Assembly (NCBI GenBank): GCA_032207245.1
Contig: CM063508.1
Location: 120,191,499-120,255,498 of the forward strand
Direction of reading: 5' to 3'
Origin: Pardosa pseudoannulata
Taxonomy: Eukaryota > Arthropoda > Arachnida > Araneae > Lycosidae
DNA: 64,000 bases
The translations under genes and the position numbers were made by a program. A model generated the notes under the pieces. The model saw only the letters and a program-made list of their open reading frames with translations, was not told the DNA's origin and did no database searches. Within the stretch, counting starts at the first letter, position 1; every line of letters begins with the position of its first letter. This document shows, in pieces, positions 59,574-64,000 of this stretch.

Positions 59574-61029
59574 GTTTAATGAAAAATTATTTAATATTAT
59601 TATCTTTAATTCCTCAAAATATTAATTCTGGCATACATGAAAGATTCGAACAACTAATTTCTTCTTCACACGTATTGTGAAAAAAATTTATACGTAAAGA
59701 CCATCTTCCTTCATATATTCTAACCTAAAGCGAATTTTCCTACATACTTTTTTAATCACTGCCATGAAATATTTCATGATAATTTCTAGCGAAAACTTAT
59801 TTTTTTGTGCGAGACAAGAATTCATAATTAGTCGGAGTGAACGAAAACCTCTCTTCCACTTTATTACGATTTTATTTTATTTTGATTCGGACTTATTAAT
59901 GCTATCATAAACATGTGTTCTTTCTTTCCTCTAAGGTCAAAATGATGAAACCTGGTGTCATTGCCAGTCAGAATTTCACCTAGAAAGAGTAGCCAGTGTC
60001 TCAATAATGTCCTTGAAAGCAGAAATGTCAGGGTATGGTTAGCCTACTTATTTCCACATATCGCTTAGGTTCATCGTAGGTTTTTTATACCACTTTTGCT
60101 TATTGGAAGCTAATTAAAAAACCCTACGTATACTACATATGTGATCATTGGAATTTTAATTAACAGAAGAAAGACTCTCTAACAGTATGCTTCAAATAGA
60201 TCACCAGGGACAGTGCTTATCCTTTTTCCTGTTTCTCATACTTGATCTACGGTACAGCTTCACTAACTTATCAAGGATGAATGACATGTACTGACATTGT
60301 ACGTCGTCTGCAACAACTGGCGTAGACTTAAGCGTTAACTATGACATTATATAAGGTTCTTTATAACAATTAACATCAGTAATTTACTGACATGGCGGAA
60401 CATTATGTATATAACACCTAGAAATATGACAGTCATGGGCAGCGCTATGTCTATGGCACCTAGAAATGTAAAAGCTAAGAAAGGCTAAGTCAGAACTGTA
60501 AAGAACTATACTTCTACTAGACTGAAAAGAACTACTACTTCTACTACTCTCTTATAACGTGTTGTAAATGATAAGTCATGTGTTCGTGAGTTGCTAGGAT
60601 CGATAATTTTATTAAGTTGTACTCCATTGAAGTGTTCTAAATTACTATTTGTAAAATTTTTATATGTGACTAGGGAATGCTATGTTGAGCAACACATCTA
60701 ACATGACCATAAAGAACAAATAATTCAAGACGGTACTTTCATAAATCAAGCTTAGGATACGGTGAGTTTATAATATTAACTTTTGCACATACTGCCTTCT
60801 CTTTCTATGCCACTGAATATAAAGTGTATATTATCGTATGAACAAACTTGTGCATTGGATATTATATGCTTTAATAAAAAACCATGGAAAAAATATTAAG
60901 ACCGTAAAATTGTCCCCGTTTTCTTTATGTGATACATTCCATTTGCAACATTCTTAAAAATGTGTATAAAAAAGGCGCACAGTTCACATTAAGGGGACAC
61001 AGTATTTTTCAAGACTCAAAATCTTTATC
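59574..61029. other. Unclassified stretch, possibly with LTR-like sequence
   Basis: 60310-60660 has TATATAAGG, repeated CACCTAGAAAT-type words and tracts of ACTACTTCT, reminiscent of a solo LTR, but no matching ends or target duplication could be set. Confidence 0.25.
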
Positions 61030-61265
61030 TGTAGTGGTTTATTATGCCCTTTTAGAAGTGATATGACTTCTCATGGAAAGATGGCTGTTATTGCCTGGCT
61101 AGAGGTTAGATTTCTAAGAGTGGGTCCTCATAATTTAGAAGCAGGGACTAGGCAGAAGACTCATAAGCTTGGCCTGTTATTTCTAGTGGTATAGTCTGGT
61201 ATCTTGGAGGACATTGTGATCTTGCGGTATTTTATGTGAACCAGCCGGCACTGATGAACATGGTG
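61030..61265 (-). repeat. SINE family B, minus-strand copy
   Basis: AATTTAGAAGCAGGGACTAG, GAGTGGGTCCTC and GCCGGCACTGATGAACATGG correspond to the inverse body seen at 59268; the head is lost or worn. Confidence 0.65.
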
Positions 61266-61858
61266 TATTTTAAGTTAAGCAGTCTGTCTAGACTCGAGCC
61301 TTGGAAACGCTTTTCTCCGCTTGACGATAAAATTTTGGGCTCGAGATAAAAAAAAAAGTGATCAGCATATGTGGATTGAATCTCTGAGAGCCGAACTGAA
61401 GTCTGTCAGGTACACTAAATATCTTCCTGTACATCCTGCGTACGTGTGTAGGATAAATATATGGGTTTGGTAGTCTTCTCATTGGGTAGTCCACAGGTGG
61501 GAGAGAAGTTCTGAACTGGTTCAACCACCTCTCTTGTTCATGATTAAATTCCAGTGGATTTTACGGCGTTGCATTACAGATGCCTTACACCCGAGATAGT
61601 AGGTGGCCCGTTGCAAAGCATAAAGACTAACATTTTACTTCTTTACATTATGGTCTTTGGATTCTCATATCCCTGACATTACTGATATCACCTAGCTTTT
61701 GGTACTATAACTAATCTAGTATATGTATGCAATTACGGTAGTTTTTCAAAAAATTCTTAGATGAATGTCGGCTTTCCCAGAAATTTACTGTCAAATACTA
61801 CAATTTGGAGAAGTTTACTCCCAATTTTTTTTCAGTTTCTTTGCATACACTGCTTTAA

Positions 61859-62382
61859 CCCTTTAACGAACAGCGGTTTTGCAGCGAATCCACCTGTTAA
61901 AAGTTTCTTTTTTTCTACTTTTTAAAGACATATGAATGACTTTTTTAAAGTTTTCTATGTTTATGACATTTCAAACTTACAGCAGATAAAAACACTACAC
62001 TTAATTCATTTTTCATTTGAAATATGCATTTTTAAACTTTCTTTACCCAGAAAATTCAGAAATTCTATTTATCTTCCTTGTTACCCCAAATACCTATATT
62101 ATTCAAATAACACTTAAAAATTGTTTAGCTATTTTTATATTCTATTTTTTCAATGATAATTATTCATTGCACTCCTACCTAAATAAAAATTTAAAAGAAG
62201 GTGTTATCTTCACACAGTACAAAGGGATGGTTTTGCATTTAAACCATTCCTCTAACATTTCTTCCCCCCCCCAATGAATGCACATTTTTTTCATGTATTT
62301 TACATTTATAAGATTCATAGATAACATTTATAACCTAATTTTATTAAATCCTAAGAAATTTATATTAGTGTCCTTTAAAGGG
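61859..62382. mobile_element. piggyBac-type MITE, copy 2 (inverted)
   Basis: 524 bp, TTAA at 61855-61858 and 62383-62386. The reverse complement aligns with 910-1429: shared CCCTTTAA ends, TTCTTAGGATTTAAT-type, CACAGTACAAA-type and ATAAATTTCT-type text. A C-run at 62263-62272 differs. No coding capacity. Confidence 0.82.
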
Positions 62383-62934
62383 TTAAGCCATTGCGGTTTG
62401 CATTTATATTCGCGTTCCCCTGACCACATCTTATATACAGATAAGATCTTTAAGCTGTCAGTCAAGCGAATGAAAATTTCCCTAATTTGGGAGGAAATTA
62501 GTCTATCTATCTCATTTGCATTATTGTAATGACATCAGTGGGAAGCTAATCTCAGACGCTTGTCTTTCATTCTCAAAGGAATATCCTGACAACGAATACA
62601 AATGTTGAATTTATTATTATTATTTTTTCTCCTTGTATCTCTTGCCAAGCATTAACAACCGGAAGGCGATCCGTTCTTTCGAAGTTTATTTTCCGTTTCT
62701 CCGTCTCACCAGGGCTCTGTTACGATCTTATTGTTATTAGTCGACTTTTATTTCTTCGTTCTTTTTTACTTTGCAACTTTTTCTTTTCTTTATCACCAGT
62801 GACTTAAAAAAATAGATAAAGGGAACTAGTTACAGCTGCTAGAAATTTAGAGGCCATTGTTTCTTGTTAGCTATCCCGATAATTGCACTGCTTTGTTAGT
62901 AAGTTTAATTATTGTTATTCGTAAAAAGCATTTT

Positions 62935-63235
62935 TCTTCCGGATGGTTGCGGGATCAAATCTTGACTTGGTCAAAGATCCGCCTTGTTTATTAATGGGCA
63001 AGTAAAATAGGTTTGTGGTTGCAATGCCCTCCAAGTTTCCAAACGATACCTCAGGAGGTGACAAGCCAAGCCTAGGGGTGGCCCCTGCTTCTAAATTACG
63101 AGGACCCACTTTGTTTGTGTTATCCTAGGTGGTATTGTTGGCCACCTATATGGTACTCCCCTAATAAAATGGGCAACAATTTCCACAGAATGGCAAGGCC
63201 GAATGTTTAACAGGCAAATGCCCGAGAGTTATAAA
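62935..63235 (+). repeat. SINE family B, copy 3
   Basis: GGTTGCGGGATCAAATCTTG (B-box region), AATAGGTTTGTGGTTGCAAT, GATACCTCAGGAGGTGACAA and the fullest tail, AACAGGCAAATGCCCGAGAG. The best reference copy for the 3' half of the family. Confidence 0.8.
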
Positions 63236-64000
63236 AAAACAAAAAAAACAATACTTTTTATTCCAAATAGAGATACATTATCGTTCTAAATACATTATAT
63301 TGCTAATGATGACCGGTCACTTGCGATTTTAGTCGTTTTGTTGAATATCTAGAAAGATACACGAGGAATTATTCTGAAACCTCAAGTGTGTAAACAGGAT
63401 GGTAGACGTCATATATTTCAGTTAAGAATTTTTCCCAAAACCCCATAGGGGACCGACAGCAAATTGAAGAAAAACGAACATGTTTTGGATTAATCTGTAA
63501 AAAGTAATGTATGAAAAGCATTGAAACTTTAGCATATGATTAGGATGCTTTTTGCTATAATCGGTGTTCATTGTTATGGGTATACCATGTATACTCGTGG
63601 AAAAATTAAAGTTTTTATAAAAACAATCACAAATTTCTTCTGTATTTATTAATATTTTAATATATAATTTTGTGTAATTTTTTCAACTGTATTTATTTAA
63701 AATTTTTTAGAGTTTAATAATAAATAATAAGGGCCCACTAATTTTTTTCGTTTCTATTTTTGGCTCTAAAAAATTTATTAGAGAAAAAGGACTCTCCCTA
63801 GAATAGCATGAAAAAGGACAATTTTTTAAAGAATTCAGAGCAAAAATCGCTTTTAGATTGCTTTAGATGTAATAACTTTAGGATATCCTTAGGTAGTTCT
63901 GAATCATAATACTTTCTTATAATCAAAGGACGATAAAATGCCTTGTTTCACTTCAAATCAATGATCTCGACCATTACGTGTTTTCTTCCGATTATTTTCT
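63236..64000. other. Window end, unclassified
   Basis: Nothing recognised. Confidence 0.4.

Noticed and set aside
60310..60660. Solo LTR
   Set aside because: TATA-like and repeated words are present but no TG...CA ends or flanking target duplication could be placed.

Overview
This is an AT-rich, intron-rich animal nuclear DNA window holding two recognisable host genes in convergent orientation, surrounded by transposon debris. The mix of tRNA-derived SINEs, Jockey-type LINEs, mariner, Tc1, Tigger/pogo, piggyBac, hAT and Helitron relics suggests an arthropod. A chelicerate such as a spider is my best guess, but that rests on general character and not on a diagnostic sequence.

Gene 1 (+ strand, 110-12079) is NDUFA12, an accessory subunit of mitochondrial complex I. 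Four exons with consistent phases give 138 residues. Gene 2 (- strand, 55797-16805) is DSTYK, the dual serine/threonine and tyrosine kinase. Sixteen exons, all with GT-AG introns and matching phases, give 953 residues with a complete C-terminal kinase domain (GRGQYG loop, catalytic Lys, [14 protein letters not shown]). The 63-nt exon 9 at 40681-40743 lies alone between two large introns. The two genes meet tail to tail across 12080-16804, and I see no functional link between them.

Layout. 1-12079: NDUFA12; its 8.7-kb intron 2 holds a piggyBac-type MITE, a tandem SINE dimer, a hAT nested inside another hAT, and a Jockey LINE fragment. 12080-16804: Tc1 and Tigger/pogo relics between the gene ends. 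16805-55797: DSTYK. Its introns hold two elements with matching terminal organisation and 5-bp target duplications (1.03 kb and 5.9 kb). The larger one contains a nearly intact BED-finger hAT transposon with a perfect 8-bp target duplication. Also present are mariner and Helitron remnants, a 3 x 252-bp tandem array against the exon 6 acceptor, a minisatellite, an unexplained 59-codon reading frame and a promoter-like patch in intron 9. 55798-64000: upstream flank of DSTYK with a GC-rich two-unit tandem repeat, three SINEs and a second copy of the piggyBac-type MITE, inverted relative to the first.

No CRISPR, operon or prokaryotic feature is present, and I found no intact new gene system. The best leads are the 5-bp-TSD element family, the recent hAT insertion, the GC-rich tandem repeat upstream of DSTYK and the unidentified reading frame at 49596-49775.
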